In this document: piece by piece, positions 23,199 to 34,229 of the stretch | Layout of the letters: every line of letters starts with the position of its first letter | Numbering within the stretch: the first letter of the stretch is position 1 | Source of the DNA: Paragordius varius | Taxonomy: Eukaryota; Nematomorpha | Direction: 5' to 3' | Length of the DNA: 64,000 nucleotides | Assembly (NCBI GenBank): GCA_964247055.1 | Contig: OZ176052.1 | Coordinates: 6,696,001 to 6,760,000, forward strand | The notes under the pieces: model-generated | Seen by the model: the letters and a program-made list of their open reading frames with translations, nothing else | What the model was told of the DNA's origin: nothing | The model's database searches: none | Made by a program: the position numbers and the translations under genes

Positions 23199-26100
23199 AT
23201 GGTTTTAGATAGGACTGATTCTTGTCTTTTATTACAATTGCCACAAGAGATATTAATATATTTATCCTTATTCTTAGCAGCCAAAGATGTCACAAATAAA
23301 TTTTCTTTGACATGTAAACAATTATACCATTATTTCAACAATTATACTTATTGGAAAAAGCGATGGTTTAGTAAATCTCAGAAATCTTTATTTGTAAAAA
23401 TTCATTCCAACACTGTTATCAATACCTATCCAGATATTGAAAATTTACCTTATCAGTTTCCTCCTACAGGTTTAAACATATATATATTTGTTAGACAGTT
23501 CATTATTAAATTGGCGTAAAGCATGTTTGGACTTAGAATACGTCTATAAAAATTGGGTATCTACTAATGATTGTCAACATTATTTTAATTATCGACAAGA
23601 ATCATCAATTGATGTCGTCAAACTAGTAAATGCATTTTTATACCCTTATAACATAAAGAAAAGTTTTATCAAATTTTTTATTTTCTTTTATCATTTTTGC
23701 TAGGAAGGACGATTATGTTTTACTGGTTCTCGTGACCGTAGCATTTTAGTTTACGATACCAATCAAATTGGAAAGGTTAAAAAGGAAGATGTATTGGTTA
23801 GTAAGGCCAGAGACACACATAAAGTAATTGTTAAAATTTATTATATATAGTATAAATTTTATATTATTTTTTATAAAATAATATTAATGATTATATGTAT
23901 TTATAAGACGTCCTTAATTAATTTTTAAAGATATTTACAGTGACATGCTGTAAATACATGTAATTAATAATACCTCCAAGGCTAGTTTTTCTCCGAAAGA
24001 AAAAAGGCTATCAGGATTTTATAAAAATTCTGGATATGCAGTATTTACTGTATTTGTATTCTTAGGGTTGGATATGGACAATGTCATTTTTAAATAATAC
24101 TCAACTTTGTACTGGTGGATGGGATAGCTTTATTAAAACGTGGAACCTAACACCTGATTTAAAATTTGTGGAAATGAGTGCATACAAGTATTTAATTTTG
24201 ATATTTTTACTTTGAATGGATTTATTTTTATCTTAAGATTCATTAAAGCTATTTATTTCCAAAATTGAAGGTAGCAGAATTGAAATAAATTTTTTTTTCC
24301 AATTGCTTCCATTATCAATATAATGATTTATTACTCTAAATCTATCTCAAAAGTTGGATCAGTAATGTATATGATGACCTTAGTAAGACCAAACTAAAAA
24401 AAGATGCGGTGAGGTCCTACGATGGATGTGACCAGCTCATCTTAGTCTTTTGGCTCTTAATAAGGGACTAAGACCAGTGATTTTGAAGATGTTATAGGGA
24501 TCGAATGGTTATTTAAATTATTTTTATAATAAAGAAAAACAATGTGGTTTGAATTCAGATTTTTGGAATTTACCAAGGTTAGACTTTGTCATAGGCCAGC
24601 ATTTTGTGCCATAAGTCAAGGTATGACGGACGATTGAATATATAGCTGCGATTTGTTTCAAGTTAAGTAAAATTATTAATTATATCTTTTAATCCATAGT
24701 TTTTCCATTCATTAGATGACCTGTGTTTGAGACTATCACTTATACCTCTCTTGAGGAATATTTCATCACCTAAATAAAGTTAAATATTTGAGTGTGTAAC
24801 AGTTTCATAATTGAAGTTATTAGAGATTGCGTTTATATTTGGTTCTAGAGTTAAGTTATCGATGCAATTTGAACAAGTTTGGTTATCTATCCTAAATGAT
24901 TTTAGATCATGCATTTATGGATCCAGAAATTACATTTACTATTGCCTTCACAGCTAGATGCAAAGTCTATATGGGTATTTAATCGGCTTGCAGAAAATAT
25001 CGATGATCACACAAAAAAACACAATCTACAATTACATTGAACATTTAAACCCTAACAACATAAACATATATAAAATCGGGGAGAACAGCTAATAATAACA
25101 TCTGTGTACCTTCTATAGTCAATAACACTTTCTTTAGCTATTTTATAATTACTTTAAATCAATCTAAAGACCTAATTCTACCACGTGTAATATTATAGTA
25201 GGCTGCCCTGAATATATTTATGCAAATTGCATTAAATCGGCAATATTAATATAAAAAACGGTATAACACCCGAATTGTCGGAACTTACTGTCAATATTCT
25301 TGAATCCATTGATATAATTAATTATTTATCAAACCTTTTTAACCTCATCATACAAACTGAAGCCATCCCTGAATACTGGCAAAACAGCATTGTCATACCC
25401 ATTTACAAAAGAAAAGGTGATTCACGACCCAACTCGTACCGGGCCATAAAAATCTTGATCACATTAAGCTCATTCTATACAATAAGATTAAACTTCAAGT
25501 TTATCTAGACGTTCAATTTGGTTTTCATTCTGGAAAAAGCACAATTAATAAGATTTTTTTTACTTTGTCAAATGCAAGCATCTTATCTCAGAAATACACC
25601 CCTATATTACGACTTCCCAGATTTAGAAAAGGCGCGTTGGTTTTGCCAAGATCGATGATAACATGGGTCTTTAGAAGAAAATAGATTGAAGAATGGATAA
25701 TCCAAAGCATAGTGTTGTTATATTCCGACTCCAAAGCCCAAATCAAAGCCTTCTATGGTCTCTTGGAGTCAATCAATGTATACTCAGGGCTGCACCAAGG
25801 TTCTGTCCTAAATCCCTCGCTGTTTATTATAATGATGAGACTGAACATTCGCAGTTCACTTTGGGAACATGATCTTGTTATAATGGATTATACGGCTTGC
25901 TCCAATCTATAAATAATGGAATAATTTGGAAAGTTATGGTCTCAAAATCAATTCAAGCAAAACAAAAATAATGCATGAAAATAAATAAGCTGATTAAGTA
26001 CTCTTGTAGAATTTCCAATCTAGCTGTGAATGCAAACTCTATATGGTGTAGTAATTGTAATATTTGGATCCATAAAAAATGCGAATAAAATAGGATAGAT

Positions 26101-28693
26101 AACTTCACTCTACATAAACCATAACCAAGTATTTTCTTAAAATAATATATCAATTGAATAATGGAAAAATAGCAAATTAAAACTAATACCTATCATTTTA
26201 TTTTTTTGAAGCATTTAAATTAGATATATTTTTTGAATGTTCATTTTTTTTTATAAAATTTTTCACATTTAATTATCATTTACGCGGCACCGTCCAAAAA
26301 TTTTTTAAACTAGATTGGCCCTGAATATTAATTATAATGTATGGCGTTAGCAAATGAAACATTAATTTTAAATGATACGATTATATAAACGGTGATTGAA
26401 CCTCAATAAACGTGACTACATTTTTAAAATTTTTTAATTAATTTTTTTTATTTTTAAATTTTGATAATTCCGGGTAATAATCAGTTTAAATTCCCATTTA
26501 ATGTCTTTTTTTTGCCGCTAATAAAATGCCAGAGAACGGTTTATTGTACATTGATTTTTGTTATGATTATAGCAATATTCTTATTTATTCAAAAATAATA
26601 TCTTTTTATTTTCCCCAAAAATTGTATCCCAATAAGTTTATCATCAAATCTTTTTAGATTTTGCTATATTATTAAAAATTATATCATTTTATTTCATACT
26701 ATATATGATATTTAGCTTAATAATAAATTAAATAGGAAACAATCTAAGCATTTTATATTCGAATTTTTAGATGTAATGCAGCTATTTTATGTTCCAAATA
26801 CATATCTCCCGGATTGGTTGCTTATGGCACTTATCAAAGAACGGTAGAATTTATTGATCCTCGTATTCATAACACTACTAATACTCAATCTCAGCGTAAT
26901 ATAATTAATATCTAATTTATTAATCCATATATTTATTAACTGCCTTTATTTTGGATATTCTTTGAGTAAATTAATGATAAAATTTATTCACTAATTTTTG
27001 GACTCTGCTTACTTTTTTAAATTAAAATGTAAACAAAATATAATTAATTAATAATGTTATATAAATAAAAATAGTTATAACAAATTATAAACCTATTGGT
27101 TAATGGATTCTAATTTCCTCTTTATTGACATAATAACTTTCTTGTATATATAATATCCATTATTTCAATGTTCTCCCAATCAATTTTGTGTCCAAGCTTA
27201 TATCATAAAACTTTTTTTAATGAATACTTGTTCGTTTTATTAAAAAAATGCTGATAATGTATACTTATACTAATCAATCTTTCTTTTACGTAACCTAAAT
27301 TTTAATATTCTGTACTTACCTTATTTTTTAGCTTTACCCTTTCAAAATGTCACAAGCAATGCAACGGTTGTTAAGAAAAGAGCCCACACAGGTCCAATTT
27401 TATGTTTGGCGGTGGATATGGAACGCAATGTAATCATAACAGGGGGTGAGGATAAAACACTTGCTATAAATGACATTAGATATATTTCGTCCGAGGCAGA
27501 TCTTACCCTTTCTCGCCCTGATAATGTTAAAACAGAGAATATATCAAATGATACTAATAATAATAATCATGGTGTTATGCGCCTCAAATCTTTGTTCAAA
27601 ATACCCGTACGGTTTTTTTAAAAAATTTAGTTTTAATATGCTTTTTTCCGTGTCACTCTGATGTGTTTATTTATAATGACAGATATACTACATAAGGTTT
27701 TGCGGTTATTCTTCATATAAATTTTTCTAATAATTTAATTATTTATTAACTAAATTTTTTTATTGTTACACGTAAATATTTTATTTGTATAAAGTTAAAA
27801 GGGATACCACTGTGTATGTCCTACGATCGACGTGGTTTATGGATTGGTGATGATGGTGGAATGATATATTTATTCGACTCATCCAATAATTTTAACATGA
27901 TTGGGGTAAATTGTTAAACATTCTTATTTCTATACTTTTAAGAAAAACGCCATAATAATCAAATTCACTTATCAACGAATATGCTGATAATTGTTGTATT
28001 ATCCCAAAAATGGAACCACTGTTCGTTTTTATGTAATATTTCCATTGCTTATGCATTTATTACATTTCATATTCTCTAATTGTAACATTGTTTTGGCGGT
28101 TCTTTTTTGCCAGAATTAAACAAAATTTTACCTTAAGCATTCTGTTTGCAGTAATTGATTTTGTAATAGTCCGATTTTTTGTTGTCATATGGGGGAGGTA
28201 TTTCACTTTTAATCTTATACGATTTTATTTCTTTTGTGTTGGAATATTTTTTATATTGATCATTGCATTTGATATCGTTGATTAGATTCACCATTAAAGT
28301 AAGATTTTCTAAATATTTTTTAGCATTTTTACAGTGGGCACACTAATATCCGTAGCATCAAGCATACCGACGGTTTGGTTTTCACATGTGCCGCAGATAA
28401 ATCATTTAAAATATTTGAAGCATCATGGCCACCAAAACAAATATATGGTCGGCAAATATGTTTGGGTGGAGAAATGTCCAGTGTAAGTCTTTAAACTCCT
28501 TTTAATTTACTGTTATTATTGGTGTTTATATAGCTTTTTTGTCTTGATAAATGTGGCTTTATATGATTTTTAAAACGTAACATTAAATATGAAATGTAAT
28601 GAGTATTTTATGGATGTTTAGTTGGATTTTCAGAATGAAGTGTTAACGGTAGCTAGTGCTGATGGAATTGTACACATATGGAAACCATTTTAA
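23199..28693 (+). CDS. FBXW9: F-box and WD40 repeat protein, FBXW9 homologue, 9 exons
   Basis: Exons: 23199-23469, 23495-23625, 23704-23823, 24066-24187, 26771-26895, 27332-27606, 27795-27905, 28324-28482, 28634-28693. Total 1374 nt, 457 residues, close to human FBXW9 (about 458). F-box WD40 proteins bind Skp1 and recruit substrates to SCF ubiquitin ligases; the substrates of this one are unknown. Seen in the sequence: an F-box near the N terminus (LPQEILIYLSLFLAAKDV at ~13-30), the family linker (WRKACLDLE) and WD40 blades marked by GRLCFTGSRDRSILVYD, QLCTGGWDSFIKTWN, GTYQRTVEFIDPR, VIITGGEDKTLAIND, GLWIGDDGGMIYLFD and SADGIVHIWKPF at the extreme C terminus. Exon 1 to exon 2 requires a 25-nt GT-AG intron (23470-23494); all other introns are 78 nt to 2.6 kb. 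Intron 4 (24188-26770) contains a dead LINE. The start codon is the only methionine before the F-box, so a longer N terminus cannot be excluded. Confidence 0.93.
25275..25912 (+). mobile_element. Degenerate LINE reverse transcriptase fragment
   Basis: Reverse-transcriptase motifs of the non-LTR type appear in broken frames. The first frame (25275-25508) has NLIIQTEAIPEYWQNS and IPIYKRKGDSRPNSYRAIK. A middle part at about 25600-25700 reads LPRSMITWVFRRK, then a stop, then IEEWII. A third frame (25712-25912) has YSGLHQGSVLNPSLFIIMM. The catalytic YADD box is degenerate (MDYTACSNL). At least one frameshift and one in-frame stop separate the parts, and no endonuclease domain or 3' tail was found. 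It lies in intron 4 of FBXW9 in the sense orientation and is not functional. Confidence 0.85.
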
Positions 28694-28863
28694 ACATAGA
28701 AGACTCCTAAAATGCATTTTATTTATTTATTTGATAAAATTATATATTTTTTGTAATCGTTCCTTTCATTTATTATACCATTTATTTCTCAATTGTAAAA
28801 ATTAGTTTTAGTAGATAGATTGCACAAAAAATGGTTCAACACGCCAATTGTTTATAGTAAAAA

Positions 28864-29067
28864 ATGAAGACGGAAAATAAGAGTTTGATTGATTGCGCGT
28901 TGAATGTAGTAGTAATATCTTATTTGTACAAGAGATGGAAAATGCGTAGTTTGGGCTACCGATTGCTGACTGGTGTTATAATACTATCCTACTTAGCATT
29001 TAGTGGCCGAGAATTAAAACCAAATAGCGAATTTACCACGAATTATAGTCTGAGGCCAGGGTTCTAA
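28864..29067 (+). CDS. Possible small membrane protein, 67 codons
   Basis: An uninterrupted frame starts at an ATG with A at -3, 170 bp after the FBXW9 stop and on the same strand. The product has a short hydrophobic segment (residues ~12-22), a basic stretch (KRWKMRSLGYR) and a second hydrophobic segment (~33-46), then a polar tail ending in SLRPGF. Composition and layout resemble small single- or double-pass membrane proteins, but I recognise no family. It may be a real short gene, a further exon of an unknown transcript, or chance. Confidence 0.35.
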   Translation: MKTENKSLIDCALNVVVISYLYKRWKMRSLGYRLLTGVIILSYLAFSGRELKPNSEFTTNYSLRPGF

Positions 29068-30206
29068 TTATATTAGGCCCAATTAAAAATATAAAGAAAC
29101 ATATTTATTGGTCGAGATTTGGTATTTCTATCATATAATCATTCGTCGTCATTTTCTCACACTCTATATCCTATCAAATTATTCGATACTTAAAATCTAA
29201 CTTAATATATAATTTAACCATGCTCATTAGTAAATAATGAATAAAAAGATGTCACGTCTCTTACTGAATATTTAGCATATTTTATTGTCAAAGGTTGAGA
29301 CACTACTATCCATAACAAAACGCATTCTTTATCATTATCTTAAACAAAGCGAATGTTAAAGTTATTCAACCCCAATAGCTCAAACATAAACTTGCACCAG
29401 TTCTATCAAATTGTACCTTTAAACATAATGGTCGGATGAAATAGACTTAGATATTTTGTACACAATCGTGCCAGAACAATGGACAAATTAATTTTTTCCC
29501 CTACATCTCGAAGGCAACAATCGAACGGGCAGACCAACTTTTAGATTTTTTTGTAATCATAAATGAGACATACTTTTGTCTAACATGCAACAGTACTGTT
29601 TCTATCCCTAAAAAGTCAAATATTGAAAGATATTTTTTGTCATCAAAATGGTACCAAAACCTACCCATAAAAACCTAAGGAACATAAAATTAAAGTAAAG
29701 GAATTAAAGGAATAACCACTAAAATAAATATATTGAAGTGTTTTATGTTAGTTAAAAAATTAAGACAGTTAGTAACCCGTCATCTTTTGATTAAAATTAT
29801 TTTTGTATTTTGATACAATTTTAATATTCACTTATATAATGGTGCGAAGTAACTCTAATCTTTAAACAGGTATATACATTATTTGAAGTATTGAGTCTTT
29901 TGATAGCTAATATATTTATGTCGCCGCATATTTTTTTTAAAAAAGCTCGTGAAAAAAAAAAGACACCCGATATATATACTTGTATGGGGTTCGCCATTAA
30001 GTGACGGTACACCCGTTTTTTCCAATCTTTTCTTGATCTTGCTAATTCTAGATTTAAATTAAGCGATACGAGTTCTTTTGTTATTGTGTTGAGCTATGTG
30101 GTATGGAGTCGGCCGGATTTTGCTGGTAGTTCAATCGAGTATAAACTCCATTTTTAAGGCAAATGAATCTTTTTTACAAGTATGGCTGATAGAAACGTCA
30201 TTTAAT
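29068..30206. other. Intergenic DNA, nothing firm
   Basis: No gene recognised. At 29978-30005 the sequence ggggttcgccattaagtgac vaguely resembles mariner termini, but no partner end or transposase was found nearby. Confidence 0.4.
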
Positions 30207-30920
30207 ATTAACTGTGCACAAAATTAGGGGGTCTAAAATATTGAAATAAATATATTTAGATAGAAAAGTAGGATTATCATAGTGCTTTAAGAAAGATATT
30301 GCTACTTTTCTAGTAACTGCTCGATATCATAAAATGCTAAAATTTGCGCACCTTTTGTTAAATAAATTTTTTTTTACTGATAGCTAGATATTTCATTTTA
30401 AAAAATATCACCAAAAATATCAACTGCATAATAAAAGGGAAAAAAATATTTTTATAAAAAATTTTCAAATATAAACTCCGAAAGCTCCAAATTTTTGCCC
30501 CCTTCTAAAATGAGGTTCTCCTATAATAAACTCTAAAATGCCTAGACTTTGCGATAAAATTATTTAATATATGCTAGATTATGGTATCAAAAAATATTTT
30601 TGAAAATGCATATTTTGTTCAAAAATTAATATTTAGCAAAATTTTGAAGCGTATTTCACACTATTTGAGGCATGCATGAACGTTATAAAAGCGTTGTAAG
30701 ATATTAAAAAACACTTTAAATATAATTTAATGATAATGAACATTTCTATCACCTCAAAATTGGATTAAACATTGTTGGATTCCAAATTTAACAGGACACA
30801 ATGCATTCATTTGAAAAAAAATACAAAAAGATTTATTTTAAAAGAGTTATTATTATTTAATTTGTTAAACCTGAAGGTAAAGATTTAACCAACATGGTGC
30901 ATTACCTGAGTCCGAAATTG
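30207..30920 (+). repeat. Foldback-family arm plus dispersed-repeat fragment
   Basis: From about 30207 (aactgtgcacaaaat) to about 30770 the sequence follows the left arm of the element at 31316-32467: ggattatcatagtgctt, aactccgaaagctccaaatt, cttctaaaatgaggtt, acatttctatcacctcaaaa. It has no right arm. From about 30780 to 30920 it resembles the dispersed repeat at 22402-22800 (aaagatttaaccaacatggt). Confidence 0.5.
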
Positions 30921-31315
30921 AAAAGGGGGGGGGGTTAAAAATATTTTGATAAAATATATATATTCTGATAGATAAATATATTTTCATGGTGCGTTTGGTT
31001 TTGGGGAACAACTCGCAAATTTAGCGTTAGAATTACCCATTTTAGAGGGTCCAAAAATTTAAAATCAATCTCATATATAAATTTGAAATTTGCTAAAAAT
31101 ATTGTTCTTTTTTAAAATATATATCACATATATTTTTTTGGAATAAAGATGGCTACCAAAAATATTTATCAAACGGAGTAATGATTCCTCATTCTGGGGT
31201 GCCTTACATGGGGCCGTGTGCGGCCGGTGAATAATTTGAAAATCTAAATTTTTGCAAAATTATGCAACCAGGATCTTGATACAATTGATATTTCTCAAAC
31301 AAATTTTATGAATAA

Positions 31316-32467
31316 CACAGTTTACAAAATGGGAGGTCATGAAAAAATATCTTGATGGATTATTCTGATATAAAAATGTATCAGGATTATTATGGTGGTG
31401 TTGGTTTTGTTTAGCCTTTAAGAGTGATATAAGAAAGTTTTTTCTTTTGTGCTAAGTGCTCCATAACAGAACATGGAAAATGTTGACCACATTTTTTGTA
31501 ATAAAGTTTTTATGATGAAAAAATGCTTCATTCCAAAAAATATCATAAACTACTTATAAAAAAAAGAATATTTTCATAATTTAATTTTTAGATCGAGGCT
31601 CCGAAAATCCCAAATTTTTTTGCTCTTCTAAAACGCTAGTTTTTTTAAAATAAACGCAAAAATGCCACAATTTAGCAAAATAATTTTTAAATATACGTTA
31701 ATTGACATCAAAATATTTTACTATTTATAGGGATGATGGGGATATATAAACGCTTTTAGATATTGTAAAAAAACTTTTTCTATAAATTTGATAATGCTGA
31801 ATATTTCAATTGCTTCAGAATTTAAATTTAAAGATTCGTTTACTTTTGAATTTCGGTTAATTTTTATCTAAAAACACAATTTATATTTGACATAATGAAG
31901 ACAACTGAATATTTTAATCAAAATTTTGGGGTGATAGAAATGTTTAGCATAACCAAATTATAGAAAAAGTGTTTTTATAATATCTAAAAGCGTTTTTTAT
32001 ATCGTTTTCATCATGTTAAAAAAAAAGGTACGGTTAAACAAAATTTAGCTAAAAATGAAATTTTTATAAAAACTATGCATTTTTTTTAAAAAAAATTTAT
32101 GTCAAAATTTAGCATATATTTATAAATCGCGCAATCCCGACATTTTTGTATTTATTTTAAAGATCTAGAAGAAAAAAAATTTGGGACTTTCGGAGCCCTT
32201 GTATAAAAATTAAAATATTATAAAAATATTGTTTTGCTTTTTATAAGTAGTTTATGGTATATTTTAGTGATATATTTTTAGAATGAAATATTTAGCTTTC
32301 ATCGAAAAAAAATTATTACAGAAAATGTGCTCAAATTTTGTCATTTTCTGATATGGAGCACCCCACAAAAGTGTTAATAATTTTCTTATAAAAGCACCAT
32401 GATAATCCCAATACATATTTCTATCGGAATATATAATTTCATCATGATTTTTTTGGTGTACAGTGTG
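31316..32467. repeat. 1.15-kb foldback element
   Basis: The left arm (about 31316-31870) is the diverged inverted complement of the right arm (about 31885-32467). Matching pairs include aggctccgaaaatcccaaat with the complement of atttgggactttcggagcc; acgcttttagatattgtaaa with the complement of ataatatctaaaagcgtttt; and near the ends aggattattatggtggt with the complement of gcaccatgataatccc. No open frame of note. A relative lies at 50815-51775 and single arms at 30207 and 21955. Confidence 0.7.
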
Positions 32468-32539
32468 TAAGTCTATACAATTGTCAACCAATAAACATTG
32501 TTTTATGGCATTTAGTCTTATGTTTAAGATGTAATAAAT

Positions 32540-34229
32540 TCAGGACTGCCCACATATATTCTAATACGACCCGCCAGGTTTTTTGAGTCGAAAATTCCCG
32601 CGTTATAATTTTCGGACAACACCTATGTTCTAAATTAATATTTGTGAAGAACAAATTAAAATATTACGCTAATTTGTTTATATTAATTTGTGCAGTGTCC
32701 GATTTAAACTATTCTTGAGGAAGTTCATACCATAACCCCTCTAGAAGTTACATTTCCATCTTTAACACTTCATGACCTTTTTATTTGTACGCGATGACAT
32801 TTTGAAGTAGTTTTCAACCACATAGCCTAAAGTAGTAAACAAGATACTGTATTATATGAAAACTTCAAATTTTACAATTTTTAACTTCTAGAGTCCCAAA
32901 TTCAGATAGCTCCAAAACACGATTGAAACTAGATCTGATATTTCAATCAATAAATAAGAAAATTTCCTGGTGAATTGTAATTTAATAGGTTTCCAAACTA
33001 ATTTATTTTATATTTTTTAGCCATAACATACAGTTATTTGCGCGGTGTTTTAGGATAAAAAATAAAAAAAATGGCGTAGGTTTAGGTCAGGATTATTTAC
33101 AATTTTACATTTTTTAAAAATGTTTTTTTTTATATTGCGCCCAAAAGGCTTAAATACGCATATATTTAAATTTGGCCTAAATAAAAAATTTTTCATAAAC
33201 ATATAAATTTTAAATGGCTCTGGAAACTACTAAGATTAACTAGATATCGAGGACAATTATAAATTGAAATTATTTAAAAACTAAAAAATAGGGCTCCAAT
33301 TTAATTTTATGCATTTCTACAGAAAAATTTTTTATAGATAAGGCAAATCCAATTAAATTGTTTATTACATATCAAATTCGACGTATTTTTGATTTTACTA
33401 CATTTAGCAAAATATCGTTTAGGTCCAACGATAAATTGAATCAAATGTTTTTATTATAATTACATTTGGCACTAACAGTCCATTACTTTTTGGATTTTTT
33501 ACAGAGCGATTTGAAATTTAAATAGCTTAAAAAGTAATTAATGTATGAATTTGAAATTATTTCTTTAGCCTTTAGCGTTATATATTTTTTTTATAAAAAG
33601 GTTAATTTATATAAAAATTCTTATCTCAACCCTTAAAACTTTTATCGCTAATGCAATAGGCAAATAAATGAATAATAGGGTTAAATTTAAATAATTAACT
33701 TTAAAGTGCTTTCAGGTTACATTAGCAAAAACTTATGATATTTTGACTTTCTTATCAGCTGTTATATTTTATCTTGTTTGGGAGCTCTCCAAGTTTTAGA
33801 CTCTAGAGGTCACAAAACTGTATTAAATATAAACTATTTTATCTAGTACATGGGAAAAATATTTGATAACTAAATTTTTAGTTATAATAATCTTCAAAAC
33901 TGTCGTTTAAATACAAAATTAGGCTCTGATATCTAAGGCTACCCCAATATGTAAACTCAGACAAAAAAGTGAAGAGGTAACGATATGTTAATATGGATAA
34001 AATAAATGGTTAAAACGAATTTCTTTTAATTTTAGCCAAACTCAGGTAATCTTGTCTTAATTTTTTCCTTGTCTATTCATAAATTAGGTAAGCATCTGTG
34101 AATCTTTTAAATTTTAAATACATTAGTATTATTATTTTAAAAACTTTAAAATAGTTTTATAAATTTTTTTTGCTTGTATAAATTAATGATTAAAAAAACA
34201 GATGACTACTTGTTAAAACACCATCTCAT
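32540..34229. other. Intergenic DNA upstream of the DNAJC16-like gene
   Basis: No coding exon recognised. About 33020-33200 resembles 59165-59330 (shared ttaaatacgcatatatttaa..tttggcctaaat landmarks), so a dispersed repeat is present. The proximal promoter of the gene at 34230 should be within the last few hundred bases, but no element can be specified. Confidence 0.45.

Noticed and set aside
29978-30005. Mariner-like terminal sequence
   Set aside because: A weak resemblance only; no inverted partner, TA duplication pair or transposase in the surrounding 2 kb.
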